NCBI GenBank assembly: GCA_928721915.1
Contig: CAKMVZ010000003.1
Location: 186,001 to 250,000, forward strand
Direction: 5' to 3'
DNA length: 64,000 bases
Source of the DNA: an uncultured Clostridia bacterium
Lineage (GTDB): Bacteria; Bacillota; Clostridia; TANB77; CAG-508
The translations under genes were made by a program, and so were the position numbers. Each line of letters starts with the position of its first letter. Position 1 is the stretch's first letter. Positions 48,614-57,628 of the stretch are shown here, piece by piece. The notes beneath the pieces were generated by a model that saw only the letters and a list, made by a program, of their open reading frames with translations, did not search any database and was not told where the DNA came from.

Positions 48614-49345
48614 TCAAAATAAATTTCCAATATCCCTAGTTGTTATAATAATAGCAATTCCAAACAAAAATAATAAACCAATACTTGTTATAAGCGCTTC
48701 TGTGTTTTGATTCATCTTCTTTCTTCTAATTGCTTCAATTATTAAAATTAATAATTTTCCACCATCTAGTCCTGGAATTGGAAGTAAATTTGTTATTCCT
48801 AAAGAAATTGATATAACAGCTAATAAATATATAAATTCAAATAAACTACTAGTACCTGCAACTAATTCAGATATTCCAACAGGGCCAACTATTTCGGCAT
48901 TATTTGCAGCTCCTGTTATTAATGATACTAAACTTTGGAATAGTAATACTATATATCTTTTGGTTACAATTAAACCATCTACCAAACTTCCATTTACGAT
49001 ACTAGCTAAAATGAAAAATACTAATAAACCAAATACAATATTAACAGTAGCTCCAGCAGCTACTATTAAAAATCTTTTCCATACAGGGCTATTAGAAAAT
49101 GAGCCTTCTTCATCTACTAGTTCTTCTTCTCCTAACATATTGCAAAAACCGCCAAGAGGTATTGCCCTTAAAGTATATTTAGTTTCTTTTCCTTGTTTAG
49201 ACCAAATTTCTTTTCCAAAACCTATAGAAAATTCTTTCACTTTAACTTTACATTTTCTAGCAACTAAAAAATGTCCTAATTCATGAATTAAAATAAGGAA
49301 TGCTAATAAAAATATTATTTTTATTGCTGATATAATAAAACCCAA
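48614..49345 (-). CDS. rseP: Site-2 intramembrane zinc metalloprotease RseP/RasP, short form
   Basis: A 243-residue site-2 protease. Active-site HELGHFLVARKC lies in the first helix, and the second metal motif LLPIPGLDGGKL near residue 190. It follows cdsA with a 15-base gap in the standard frr-uppS-cdsA-rseP order. The PDZ domain of usual 400-residue RasP/RseP is missing and only short loops remain. It should still cleave membrane-embedded anti-sigma factors or signal-peptide remnants. The enzyme lacks the dxr gene that often sits between cdsA and rseP. Confidence 0.88.
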   Translation of the reverse strand: MGFIISAIKIIFLLAFLILIHELGHFLVARKCKVKVKEFSIGFGKEIWSKQGKETKYTLRAIPLGGFCNMLGEEELVDEEGSFSNSPVWKRFLIVAAGATVNIVFGLLVFFILASIVNGSLVDGLIVTKRYIVLLFQSLVSLITGAANNAEIVGPVGISELVAGTSSLFEFIYLLAVISISLGITNLLPIPGLDGGKLLILIIEAIRRKKMNQNTEALITSIGLLFLFGIAIIITTRDIGNLF

Positions 49346-49360
49346 TTTTAACCTCCAAAA

Positions 49361-50231
49361 TTATAATACAAATAAAAATAAACAAAATGCAAATGGAGCT
49401 GTAAATATTACACTATCTATTCTATCTATAAAACCTCCATGACCTGGAAAAATACTTCCAAAATCCTTTATCTCAAAATATCTTTTAATTGTTGAAGCAG
49501 CAAAATCTCCAATTTGACCTATTAAACTTAAAATTAATCCTATTATACCCATAGAAACATAAGATAATTCTAAGCCAGCAAATTTATTTATGCACAAAGT
49601 ATAAATTAAAGTCAGTAACGCTGCTCCAACTATTCCAGCACTACAACCCTCAATAGTTTTATTTGGACTTACTTTACTAAATTTATGTTTTCCAAAATAT
49701 CTACCAACTAAATATGCAAAAACGTCTGACCCCCATGTAGTTAGAACTAAAATCCAAATTAAATATTTTCCACTTATTGCTGTTAAACTAACACTTTCTA
49801 AATTTCCATTATTTACAATTCCAATTTCTTTATTGCCATCTAATCCATAGATTAACGGTATAAAAGAAATACAAGAAATTATATATATAATTCCAAAAAA
49901 AGAAAATGCTATATCTTTTAAATTAATTTTCATGTCTGAAATTATAATATGCAAAAATAAAATTAATAATAAACTAGGAATAGCTATACATAAAATTATT
50001 AATAAAGTTTCTAGATTAATAATATGTATTAAAGATATTCCGAGCGGCTAATAAATATCCTATCCAAGATATAGGTTTTATTTCTTTTGAAGCTGCTCTA
50101 AAATATTCATTAAGAGAAATAATTGCAATTATTGCTATTAAAATGTCTACTATGTATTTATTTCCAAAAATAAATACTAATATTACAATAGGCAATCCAA
50201 TTAAAGCTGTTAGTAATCTTTTAAAATCCAT
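49361..50231 (-). CDS. cdsA: Phosphatidate cytidylyltransferase CdsA (one CGG +1 site)
   Basis: A 289-residue multi-helix enzyme forming CDP-diacylglycerol from phosphatidate and CTP. The signature is FGKHKFSKVSPNKTIEGCSAGIVG with IKDFGSIFPGHGGFIDRIDS near the C-terminus, here in two parts. Frame 0 stops after GYLLAA at CGG 50042-50040; skipping the C gives LLAAGISLIHIINLETLL, the next helix. It starts 20 bases past uppS. The enzyme is essential for phospholipid synthesis, so the shift must occur, or the gene would be dead. Confidence 0.92.
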
Positions 50232-50251
50232 TACTATAGATCCTTTCTATT

Positions 50252-50965
50252 CTAATTTCCACCAAATTTTCTATGTCTTTTTTGATAAATCTCAATGCAA
50301 TTTTCTAAATCATCTTCATCAAAGTCTGGCCAATATTTTTCTAAAAATATAAATTCTGTATAAGATAACTGCCAAAGTAAAAATCCACTAGTTCTCATTT
50401 CTCCACTAGTTCTAATCATTAAATCAGGATCTGGCATGTTTTTTGTATATAAATTTTTAGAAATTAATTCTTCGTTTATATCATCTATACTTATTTCATC
50501 ATTTTTTATTTTTTTAGCAATATTTTTAGTTGCCTTAACAATTTCATCTCTTCCACCGTAATTTAAACATATATTAAATGTAATTCCATCATTATTTTTA
50601 GTTCTTTCCATTGCGTCATTCATTGATTTTCTTAATGAATCGCTAAAAGGCTCTGGATCTCCTAAAACAACTACTTTTATATTTTCTGTATCTGCTTTTT
50701 TAGAAAAATCATTTAAATATCTTTCTAAAAGTTCCATTAATGAATTTACTTCATCTTCACTTCTCTTCCAATTTTCAGTTGAAAAAGCATATACTGTTAA
50801 ATATTTTACACCTATTTTTTTTGCGTATCTTACAATTTTTTCTAGAGTTTTTGCTCCTTCTCTATGTCCTAATTTTATAGGCAAATTTTTCTTTTTTGCC
50901 CATCTTCTATTGCCGTCTAAAATAATTGCAATATGCTCTGGAAAATTCTCTTCATTATTTATCAT
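50252..50965 (-). CDS. uppS: Undecaprenyl diphosphate synthase
   Basis: A 237-residue cis-prenyltransferase. Near the N-terminus, HIAIILDGNRRWAKKKNLP carries the catalytic Asp and diphosphate-binding Asn/Arg; later motifs are LTVYAFSTENWKRS, LNYGGRDEIV and DLMIRTSGEMRTSGFL. It produces the C55 carrier for peptidoglycan. Part of the frr-uppS-cdsA string. Confidence 0.96.
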   Translation of the reverse strand: MINNEENFPEHIAIILDGNRRWAKKKNLPIKLGHREGAKTLEKIVRYAKKIGVKYLTVYAFSTENWKRSEDEVNSLMELLERYLNDFSKKADTENIKVVVLGDPEPFSDSLRKSMNDAMERTKNNDGITFNICLNYGGRDEIVKATKNIAKKIKNDEISIDDINEELISKNLYTKNMPDPDLMIRTSGEMRTSGFLLWQLSYTEFIFLEKYWPDFDEDDLENCIEIYQKRHRKFGGN

Positions 50966-50988
50966 TATTAATTTTCCTTTCCTAGTTT

Positions 50989-51540
50989 TTAAACTGTCAT
51001 TATTTCTTTTTCTTTATTTTCTAATAATTTATCAATTTCATCAACATATTTATCTGTTAATTTTTGGATATTATCTTCATCTGCTCTTAATTCATCTTCT
51101 GTAATTTCAGAATTTTTATTTAAAGCTTTTACCATATCCATTCCATCTCTTCTTATACTTCTTATAGCAACTCTTGCGTCTTCAGCTGTTTTTCTAACAT
51201 CCTTTACTAAATCTTTTCTTCTTTCTTCAGTTAGTTCTGGAAAATTTAATCTTATAACTTTTCCATCATTATTTGGATTAATTCCAATATCTGAAGCTAA
51301 AATTGCTTTTTCAATTTCTTTTAAAATGCTCAAATCCCATGGTTGAATAACAATTAATCTTGCTTCTGGAACTGAAATTCCAGCTACTTGATTTATTGGA
51401 GTTGGAACTCCATAATATGAAACAGTTATTTTATTTAATATTGCAGGGTTTGCTCTTCCTGCTCTTACTTCAGCTAACTGTTCACCAAATACACTAACTG
51501 ATTTTTTCATTTTTTCTTCTATACTACTTAAATCTGACAT
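50989..51540 (-). CDS. frr: Ribosome recycling factor
   Basis: A 183-residue two-domain protein; conserved parts are VRAGRANPAILNKI, VSYYGVPTPINQVAGI, WDLSILKEIEKAI and the C-terminal helix region RRDGMDMVKALNKN. It releases ribosomes after termination. First gene of this run after a 96-base gap from the acyltransferase. Confidence 0.97.
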   Translation of the reverse strand: MSDLSSIEEKMKKSVSVFGEQLAEVRAGRANPAILNKITVSYYGVPTPINQVAGISVPEARLIVIQPWDLSILKEIEKAILASDIGINPNNDGKVIRLNFPELTEERRKDLVKDVRKTAEDARVAIRSIRRDGMDMVKALNKNSEITEDELRADEDNIQKLTDKYVDEIDKLLENKEKEIMTV

Positions 51541-51636
51541 AATATTATCTCCTTTTTATTTTAAAATTTCTTCGCTCATATTGTATCATAATTTTAAAAT
51601 TTGAACAGTACTTTTTTTAAAATTATTAAAAAACTT

Positions 51637-52497
51637 TTACTCGCCATCTATCCAACCTGCAATATCATCATCTTCAAATTTATAATCTAATTTTTTGTTA
51701 TAAGCTTTTTCATATGCTTCTATTTTTTGACTATAATCTCTTTGGCTCATCCATGCAGCATTTTCTTTATCTGATTTATCACTATCTGGATAAATTGGCT
51801 TTAAAATATGAATTTTATATTTTACTTTTTTAAATTCATCATTGTCATTTTCATCTTTATCTATAATTTCAATGAAGCAAGATATTATTGGAACATTATA
51901 TTTAGAAGCATAATAATATGCACCTGGTTTTAAATTTCTAGGTTTCCTATAATTAAACCACATTTCTTGCTCTGGATAAATTAATATAAAATTTTTCTTA
52001 TCTAAAGTTTCTTTTATAAGTTTTTGAAAATCATTTTTCATATAACTTACTTGATTACTAATTGGAATAATATCAGAATATTTCATCATAAATCCAATTA
52101 AACCATCCATTGCCAAATTTGATTCTTGACCAATAACATATATTCTTTTTTTACCAGCTTTTTTAGCAAATTTTCTAACAACAGTATTATCTAATGGATT
52201 AAAATGATTACTCGTAATAATAGCTCCTGTATTGATATTTTTAACATTTTCTAAGCCTATAACCTCTGTATCTCTATTTTCCATCCATGTAACCATTTTT
52301 ATTATTCCGCGAGCTATTTTATTATTTAATCTATAATATATTTTCTTTTTACTTTTTAAATATTTTTTTATAACTCTTTGTTTTTGCTCATTAGTAAGTT
52401 TTGGATCATTAACTTCAACTTTAGAATTTAATTCATCATTTTCTACTGCATCTTTTATATTTTCAATTACTTTTTCTTTATTTCCACCAACTATCAT
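51637..52497 (-). CDS. PlsC-like phospholipid/glycerol acyltransferase
   Basis: A 286-residue LPLAT-superfamily protein without membrane helices. The catalytic HX4D motif is in NHFNPLDNTVV and the second block in ILIYPEQEMWFNYRKPR. Its start ATG overlaps the stop of the preceding GT8 gene by four bases (ATGA). It closes a four-gene run with two GT8 glycosyltransferases and a second LPLAT protein, suggesting assembly of an acylated glycolipid or polymer. Substrate unknown. Confidence 0.8.
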   Translation of the reverse strand: MIVGGNKEKVIENIKDAVENDELNSKVEVNDPKLTNEQKQRVIKKYLKSKKKIYYRLNNKIARGIIKMVTWMENRDTEVIGLENVKNINTGAIITSNHFNPLDNTVVRKFAKKAGKKRIYVIGQESNLAMDGLIGFMMKYSDIIPISNQVSYMKNDFQKLIKETLDKKNFILIYPEQEMWFNYRKPRNLKPGAYYYASKYNVPIISCFIEIIDKDENDNDEFKKVKYKIHILKPIYPDSDKSDKENAAWMSQRDYSQKIEAYEKAYNKKLDYKFEDDDIAGWIDGE

Positions 52498-53450
52498 ACT
52501 CTTGTAAATTCTCCAGACTCAAATTTTTTCTTGAAAGTATTTTCATCTGTTTGGGGCACAGTTGCAGCTTTATTTACTAATACTTCAAAGCATTTACTAT
52601 CAGATTCTTTTTGTTTATCTGAATAATTATTTTTATATTCTACTATTTTATTATAAAAAGATGTTTTTTTAGCATATTTCCAAAAATAATCTTCATACTG
52701 AATATTATCATAACACCATGGCTTATCAAATAAATTATAATGAATTAATTTAGGATTTTCAAAAACCGGCTTTTTATTATTTGGCATAACATCCCATTCT
52801 TCATTTAAATAATAAATTTTTCCATTACACATAGCATTAATATAATCTTGATCTGGAGCAACAGAATCAAAATGAAATTTATTTAATAATTCTAAAAACT
52901 TTTGACTAAATTTCTTTTCTCTTAAAAGTTTAAGATTTAATAATAGAACTCCAGAATTTATGTATTCTTGTTTTTTAACTCCAATACCATTTTCCATCCA
53001 ATTAATAAGCTCTGGGACATCTTGAATTGAATGATCAGTAGAAGCTCCAATTAAATTATCTTTTAAATCAATATTATATAATTCTGAAATATCACCAGGA
53101 ACAACTATATCACTATCAATATAAATTCCTTTATCATATTCTTTAAACATATCAGCAATAAAAATTCTAAAATAAATAGTTAATGTAAAATAATCACATC
53201 TTAGCTTATTTTCATCCCTATTTGTTATTAATTCTAATTTTTCTTTCATTGGATAAAACTCAATTTTAGCTTTTTCATTCTCTAAACTTTTTATTTTATC
53301 AATATTTTCTTTACTCAAATTTTCATGAATTATAATAAGTTTATAATTATAATTATCTGAAGCATTTTCAATTAAAGATTTTATTGCTACAGCATTAAAA
53401 GGTGCATATGCATCATCTATTGTAAAAAATATTGGTATTATACTTTTCAA
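52494..53450 (-). CDS. GT8 family glycosyltransferase, first
   Basis: A 318-residue enzyme of glycosyltransferase family 8 (LgtC-like), with FFTIDDAYAPFNAVAIKS at the N-terminus, the metal-binding DxD in DKGIYIDSDIVVPGD, and APDQDYINAMCNGKI later. Family 8 enzymes move galactose or glucose from UDP-sugars with retention. Adjacent to a second GT8 gene, with overlapping ends. Confidence 0.85.
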   Translation of the reverse strand: MKSIIPIFFTIDDAYAPFNAVAIKSLIENASDNYNYKLIIIHENLSKENIDKIKSLENEKAKIEFYPMKEKLELITNRDENKLRCDYFTLTIYFRIFIADMFKEYDKGIYIDSDIVVPGDISELYNIDLKDNLIGASTDHSIQDVPELINWMENGIGVKKQEYINSGVLLLNLKLLREKKFSQKFLELLNKFHFDSVAPDQDYINAMCNGKIYYLNEEWDVMPNNKKPVFENPKLIHYNLFDKPWCYDNIQYEDYFWKYAKKTSFYNKIVEYKNNYSDKQKESDSKCFEVLVNKAATVPQTDENTFKKKFESGEFTRV

Positions 53451-54296
53451 TTATATTTCCTCCATAATTTTATTTAAATTTTCTTTCTCCTTTGAATATT
53501 GCACTAGTATATCATCATATTCAAAATTTTTCAATATAGAATGCATTTTATCTATTTGCCATGGTTTTACTGTTACAGTCTTTATTATTGGAAAAAATCT
53601 AAAAGTAGTTGAAAAGTGCTGAATTACAGTATTTTCTTTTAATTTTCTCTGTTCGTTAAATCTTCTTGGCATAATCTTTTTTAAATTACAAATTTTATTT
53701 AAAGCTGATTGATCTGGCATAAACATTTTCTTTTCTGCACACATTTTTCTTGCATTTTTAAAAAGTTCTGTTTTTCTTATTTTACTCATATTTAAAAGTA
53801 AAACACCAGAATTTAAATAATCAAATTTAAAAATGTTTTTCTTAAAAAACCATTTTCCATAATAATCTAAACTTCCTATCATTTCAAAATCATCTATATC
53901 TTGACTATAAAATTCTTTTGTAAAATCTTTTCGAATTATAACATCATTATCTAAATACAAAATTTTATCTGGTATTTCACTAATTTCATCTGCAAAAAGT
54001 CTTAACATGCAACATGGTGTAAAACGAGTTTTAATATTTGCTAATGGTATCTCTTTTAAAAATAAATTAGTTATATCAATTTTTTTCACAAAATTATTTA
54101 AAGAATTTTGTTTTACTTTTTTATCTAAAAATTCAATTGTATAATCTGAAATTCCTTTTATATCATAGTTTTCATCTTTAATATTAATGGTTAAAACATA
54201 TATTTGTAAATTTTCTTTTATATTTTTTAATAATGAAAGTATTGATATAAAAAGTCCATCTGCAATTTTTTCATCTCCACAATATAAAAGATTCAT
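53451..54296 (-). CDS. GT8 family glycosyltransferase, second
   Basis: A 281-residue GT8 enzyme paralogous to its neighbour: DEKIADGLFISILSLLK, the DxD in ILYLDNDVIIRKDF, and FMPDQSALNKICN. Its stop and the next start are adjacent at 53451/53450. It is probably part of a stepwise glycosylation with the other GT8. Confidence 0.85.
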   Translation of the reverse strand: MNLLYCGDEKIADGLFISILSLLKNIKENLQIYVLTINIKDENYDIKGISDYTIEFLDKKVKQNSLNNFVKKIDITNLFLKEIPLANIKTRFTPCCMLRLFADEISEIPDKILYLDNDVIIRKDFTKEFYSQDIDDFEMIGSLDYYGKWFFKKNIFKFDYLNSGVLLLNMSKIRKTELFKNARKMCAEKKMFMPDQSALNKICNLKKIMPRRFNEQRKLKENTVIQHFSTTFRFFPIIKTVTVKPWQIDKMHSILKNFEYDDILVQYSKEKENLNKIMEEI

Positions 54297-54311
54297 ATTT
54301 CCTCCATAGTT

Positions 54312-55085
54312 TTACATCTTTTTATACTCAATATATTCGTAATTACTATTTTTACTTCTTTCTATCATTTTTTTATAAACTTTTTTGCAAAGTTCTTTTT
54401 CTTGTTCTTTTGTATTAAGACTATTATCTGGATAAAATGGACCATCAACATAAACTTTTATTCCAGGTTTATTTTTTTTCTTTCTTTTATAATAAGTTGT
54501 TGTCATACAAAAAGTTGGAACTTTATTTGAAATAGGAAAATTAAATGAAGTTTCCTTAAATGGTCTAATTTTTGTATAATAAGGCCAAACATGTGCTTCT
54601 GGATAAATTATAATTGCTCTTCCTTGTTCTATTCTATATTTAACTGCCTTTAAAAACTCTTTCATCTTACTAATATTTTCTGGAATAATCAAAGCCCCAA
54701 GCATTGGTAATATTTTTCCGAATCACAGGAATTCCTAAATTTGCTTGACTTGCAATTGTATTAAATCTTTTTTTTACAACAAGCCATGGTATAAAAACAT
54801 CTCCGAACAACTCCGCGTATGGTTTCCATATATAAAATACCCTTGATTTTTATATTTTTTTAACACATTACTATTTTCAATTTTTACTTTTAAAATTAAT
54901 TTATAATATATAAAAACCACTATTTCTGCAATTTTCCAAATAATCCACGAACATATTCTATAAAAAATATTATCATGAATCCATTTATAATTATCTTTTA
55001 TTTTATATTCTTGATCTTTTGATTTAATAACATCATCGGTATATTCTTTGTAATAAATAATTTTTTTATTTTCTATATTTTTCAT
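54312..55085 (-). CDS. LPLAT-superfamily acyltransferase (three CGG +1 sites)
   Basis: A 256-residue PlsC-like protein, restored by three +1 skips at CGG codons: 54815-54813 (ACG CGG), 54805-54803 (GTT CGG) and 54720-54718 (ATT CGG). The product then reads YGNHTGVVGDVFIPWL, the active-site HX(n)D region, and NLGIPVIGKILPMLGALI, followed by AIIIYPEAHVWPYYTKIRP. Frame 0 ends after HTRSCSEMF. Three skips restore the frame exactly, and all lie in the catalytic region, which would otherwise be destroyed. One helix (ICSWIIWKIAEIVVFIYY) is near the N-terminus. First gene of the GT8/acyltransferase operon. Start at 55085 is a choice among several ATGs. Confidence 0.8.
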
Positions 55086-55215
55086 GTTCCACATTATAAC
55101 ATATTTTTTTATTTTAATACAATACATTTTTAAATTAACTTTTAAATAAAAAAACATAAACTAATTGTCTTATATATTAAATAAAATTAAAATAAATTAT
55201 ATATTTTCAAAAAAT

Positions 55216-55239
55216 AAAAAGTCTAACAATTAGACTTTT
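55216..55239 (-). terminator. Terminator of tRNA-Thr(CGU)
   Basis: Perfect stem AAAAAGTCTAA/TTAGACTTTTT directly after the tRNA. Confidence 0.75.
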
Positions 55240-55315
55240 TGGAGCCACTAAGGAGAATTGCACTCCTGACCTACGGGTTACGAATCCGTTGCTCTGCTAA
55301 CTGAGCTATAGTGGC
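55240..55315 (-). tRNA. tRNA-Thr, anticodon CGU, with altered elbow
   Basis: A 76-base cloverleaf with encoded CCA: acceptor GCCACTA/TAGTGGC, D stem GCTC/GAGC, T stem AGGAG/CTCCT, loop TTCGTAA with anticodon CGT, reading ACG. The elbow is unusual: the D loop is AGTTAGCA (G18 changed to A) and the T loop is TGCAATT (U55 changed to G), so the invariant G18-Psi55 pair is replaced on both sides. The last anticodon-stem pair is A31-C39, a mismatch. Confidence 0.85.
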
Positions 55316-55331
55316 ATGTTTTTTTATTATT

Positions 55332-55392
55332 TGCCAACTTTTTAGAGAAAAATTATATATTATCTTTTACTTTTTCTCTAAAAAAGTTGGCA
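55332..55392 (-). terminator. Terminator of the SLH/LRR protein gene
   Basis: Long inverted repeat GCCAACTTTTTAGAGAAAAA with near complement, about 35 bases after the stop codon. Confidence 0.7.
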
Positions 55393-55425
55393 TTATTAAA
55401 TTTTTAACTTAAAAAACTTTATTTT

Positions 55426-57450
55426 CTATTTTACTCTATCAACATAGTTTTTAATCATTGTTATTGCTTCTGCCCTTGTTGCTGTTGTATTTGGACTTAA
55501 TAATGTTCCATTATTTATTCCATTTACTACTCTATTTCCTACTGCCCATTGCATTGCTGTTTTCGCCCATGGTGATACTAAATTATTATCTCCATATTTT
55601 CCTAAATCTGCTAATTTTGTTGTATTATATTTTCCTTTATATTTACTATAATTCATTAGTATTGCTGCTGTTTCTTCTCTTGTTATATCTTTATTTGGCA
55701 TAAATGTTCCATCTTTATATCCATTTACTACTCTATTTTGTGATGCCCATATTATTGCTTTATAATACCATGCATTTACATTTGTTACATCTGAAAATTT
55801 ATTTGCTCCACTTACATTTGGTCTACCTTCCATATTCCATAGAATTGTTACTAGCATTCCTCTTGATAAATTCATATTTGGACTAAATGTCGTACTTGTT
55901 GTTCCTGAAATATATCTATTTGAATACATGTATGTTAATGCATCAAAATACCATGCACTTACTTTTATATCATTAAATGGAACTCCTGATTTTACAGTAA
56001 TAGTTTTTGAGGCGCTAACAGCTGTTCCATCTCTTGCAGTTGCTTTTATAGTAACAGTTCCAACTCCTTTTCCTGTAACTATTCCAGTTGAAGAAACTGT
56101 TGCAATTGAGTTATTGCTACTAGTCCATTTTAAATTTTTATTGTATGCATTGCTTGGTGAAACACTTCCAGTTAAAGTGATTGATTTTCCATAATTTACT
56201 GTTGAAGCACCAGAAATTGAGATTGAACTTACTGGTGTGCATTCAACCCAACGATATCCTTTTTCATTTGCTAACGTTTTTGCTGCAGTTCCACTATATC
56301 CATAAAAAGTCAAATTAGATGGAGTTATTCCTGCAAAAGAATTATCTCCAATTTCTTGAATTGTTTTTGTAAAATAAACTGTTCTTAAATTACTGCATCC
56401 ATAAAAAGGCGCATCATCATCAAAAATACTGTCTTGTATTTTTCTAACTCCACAAGGGAATGAGATTGAAGTTAATGATTTACAATCTACAAATGCAGCT
56501 TGAGAAACTTCTGTTACAGAATCTGGAATCGAAATATTGCTTAAGTTTGTACAACCCCTAAAAGCTGCATTTGCTATATTAGTTAAATTTGAAGGTAATG
56601 TAATTGTTCTTAAAGATGTACAGTTTTCAAATGCTTGACCTCCCATTTCTGTAAATGAATCTGAAAAAGTTACACTTGTAAGTTTAGAACAACCATAAAA
56701 CATACCTGAACTAATAACTTTTGATTTTGCATTTATTTTAGCTGTAGTTAAAGCTGTACAACCATAAAATGTACCATCAGTTGCAAAAATTGAATGTTGT
56801 ATTTCTGTAACTGTTGCAGGTATTGTAATAGATGTTAATGATTTACAATTTTTAAAAGCTGCTAAACCTATTTTTGTTACTTTACTTGGAATAGTTACAG
56901 AAGTAAGTGCTGTACAACCTGAAAACATTTCACTTGGTATCCATGTTAAGTTACTAGGTAAAGTTACTGATTTTAGTGAAGTACAATCTTCTAAAATTCC
57001 ATAAGTAAAATTAACATCTCCAAAGCTTGTTATTCCTGATGGGAAAACTATTGATGTTAATGATGTACATCCAGCAAAAGCTTGAGCTCCAATTTCTTTT
57101 ACTGAATTTGGAATTGTAATATTTTTAAGTGATGTACAACCTCTAAAAGTACCTGTATCAATACTAGTTACTGTATTTGGAATACTTATACTTTTTAAAT
57201 TTGTACAATTTTCAAAGTCACTTATAGCAGTAACAGTTATTCCATTAATTTTTGATGGAATAGTTGCACTTTCTATATGCTCACCTGCTGCTACAACTTC
57301 AATATACTTTGTATTATTAGACCAATTAGTATATTCATTATAAGAAATTTCGCTATTATAATAAGTTGCAGCATTTGCCTTATTTGGTACAAATAAGATT
57401 AAAGCTAAACAAATTAAGAATAAAAAAATAAATTTTGTTTTAACTTTCAT
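55426..57450 (-). CDS. Surface protein with BspA-like leucine-rich repeats, Ig-like domain and three SLH domains
   Basis: A 674-residue secreted protein. Signal peptide KTKFIFLFLICLALILFVP; about eleven LRR_5 repeats of the type FxGCTSLTSIxIPSxVTxI up to about residue 400; a Big_2-like domain (SGSVSPSNAYNKNLKWTSS); then three SLH domains (ISGTTSTTFSPNMNLSRGML; VVNGYKDGTFMPNKDITREE; VVNGINNGTLLSPNTTATRA). SLH domains bind secondary wall polymers; BspA-like repeats often mediate host attachment. Start 57450 has GGAGG upstream. Monocistronic. Confidence 0.9.
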   Translation of the reverse strand: MKVKTKFIFLFLICLALILFVPNKANAATYYNSEISYNEYTNWSNNTKYIEVVAAGEHIESATIPSKINGITVTAISDFENCTNLKSISIPNTVTSIDTGTFRGCTSLKNITIPNSVKEIGAQAFAGCTSLTSIVFPSGITSFGDVNFTYGILEDCTSLKSVTLPSNLTWIPSEMFSGCTALTSVTIPSKVTKIGLAAFKNCKSLTSITIPATVTEIQHSIFATDGTFYGCTALTTAKINAKSKVISSGMFYGCSKLTSVTFSDSFTEMGGQAFENCTSLRTITLPSNLTNIANAAFRGCTNLSNISIPDSVTEVSQAAFVDCKSLTSISFPCGVRKIQDSIFDDDAPFYGCSNLRTVYFTKTIQEIGDNSFAGITPSNLTFYGYSGTAAKTLANEKGYRWVECTPVSSISISGASTVNYGKSITLTGSVSPSNAYNKNLKWTSSNNSIATVSSTGIVTGKGVGTVTIKATARDGTAVSASKTITVKSGVPFNDIKVSAWYFDALTYMYSNRYISGTTSTTFSPNMNLSRGMLVTILWNMEGRPNVSGANKFSDVTNVNAWYYKAIIWASQNRVVNGYKDGTFMPNKDITREETAAILMNYSKYKGKYNTTKLADLGKYGDNNLVSPWAKTAMQWAVGNRVVNGINNGTLLSPNTTATRAEAITMIKNYVDRVK

Positions 57451-57568
57451 AAAATCCTCCTTCAAAAATTATTTAATTTCTTAATAATACTTTTTATTTT
57501 GCATTACTAAAAAATTAAATTTAAAAATATTTCTTAATAATTATAACATAATTGGAAAAAAATAAAAG

Positions 57569-57607
57569 ATATTTTATTTAATTTTTTTATTTTTTAAATA
57601 AAATATC
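57569..57607 (-). terminator. Probable terminator of the DUF5050-like gene
   Basis: AT-rich hairpin GATATTTTATTTA with complement, about 22 bases after the stop codon. Confidence 0.5.
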
Positions 57608-57628
57608 CTTCTTAAATATTATTTTGAT

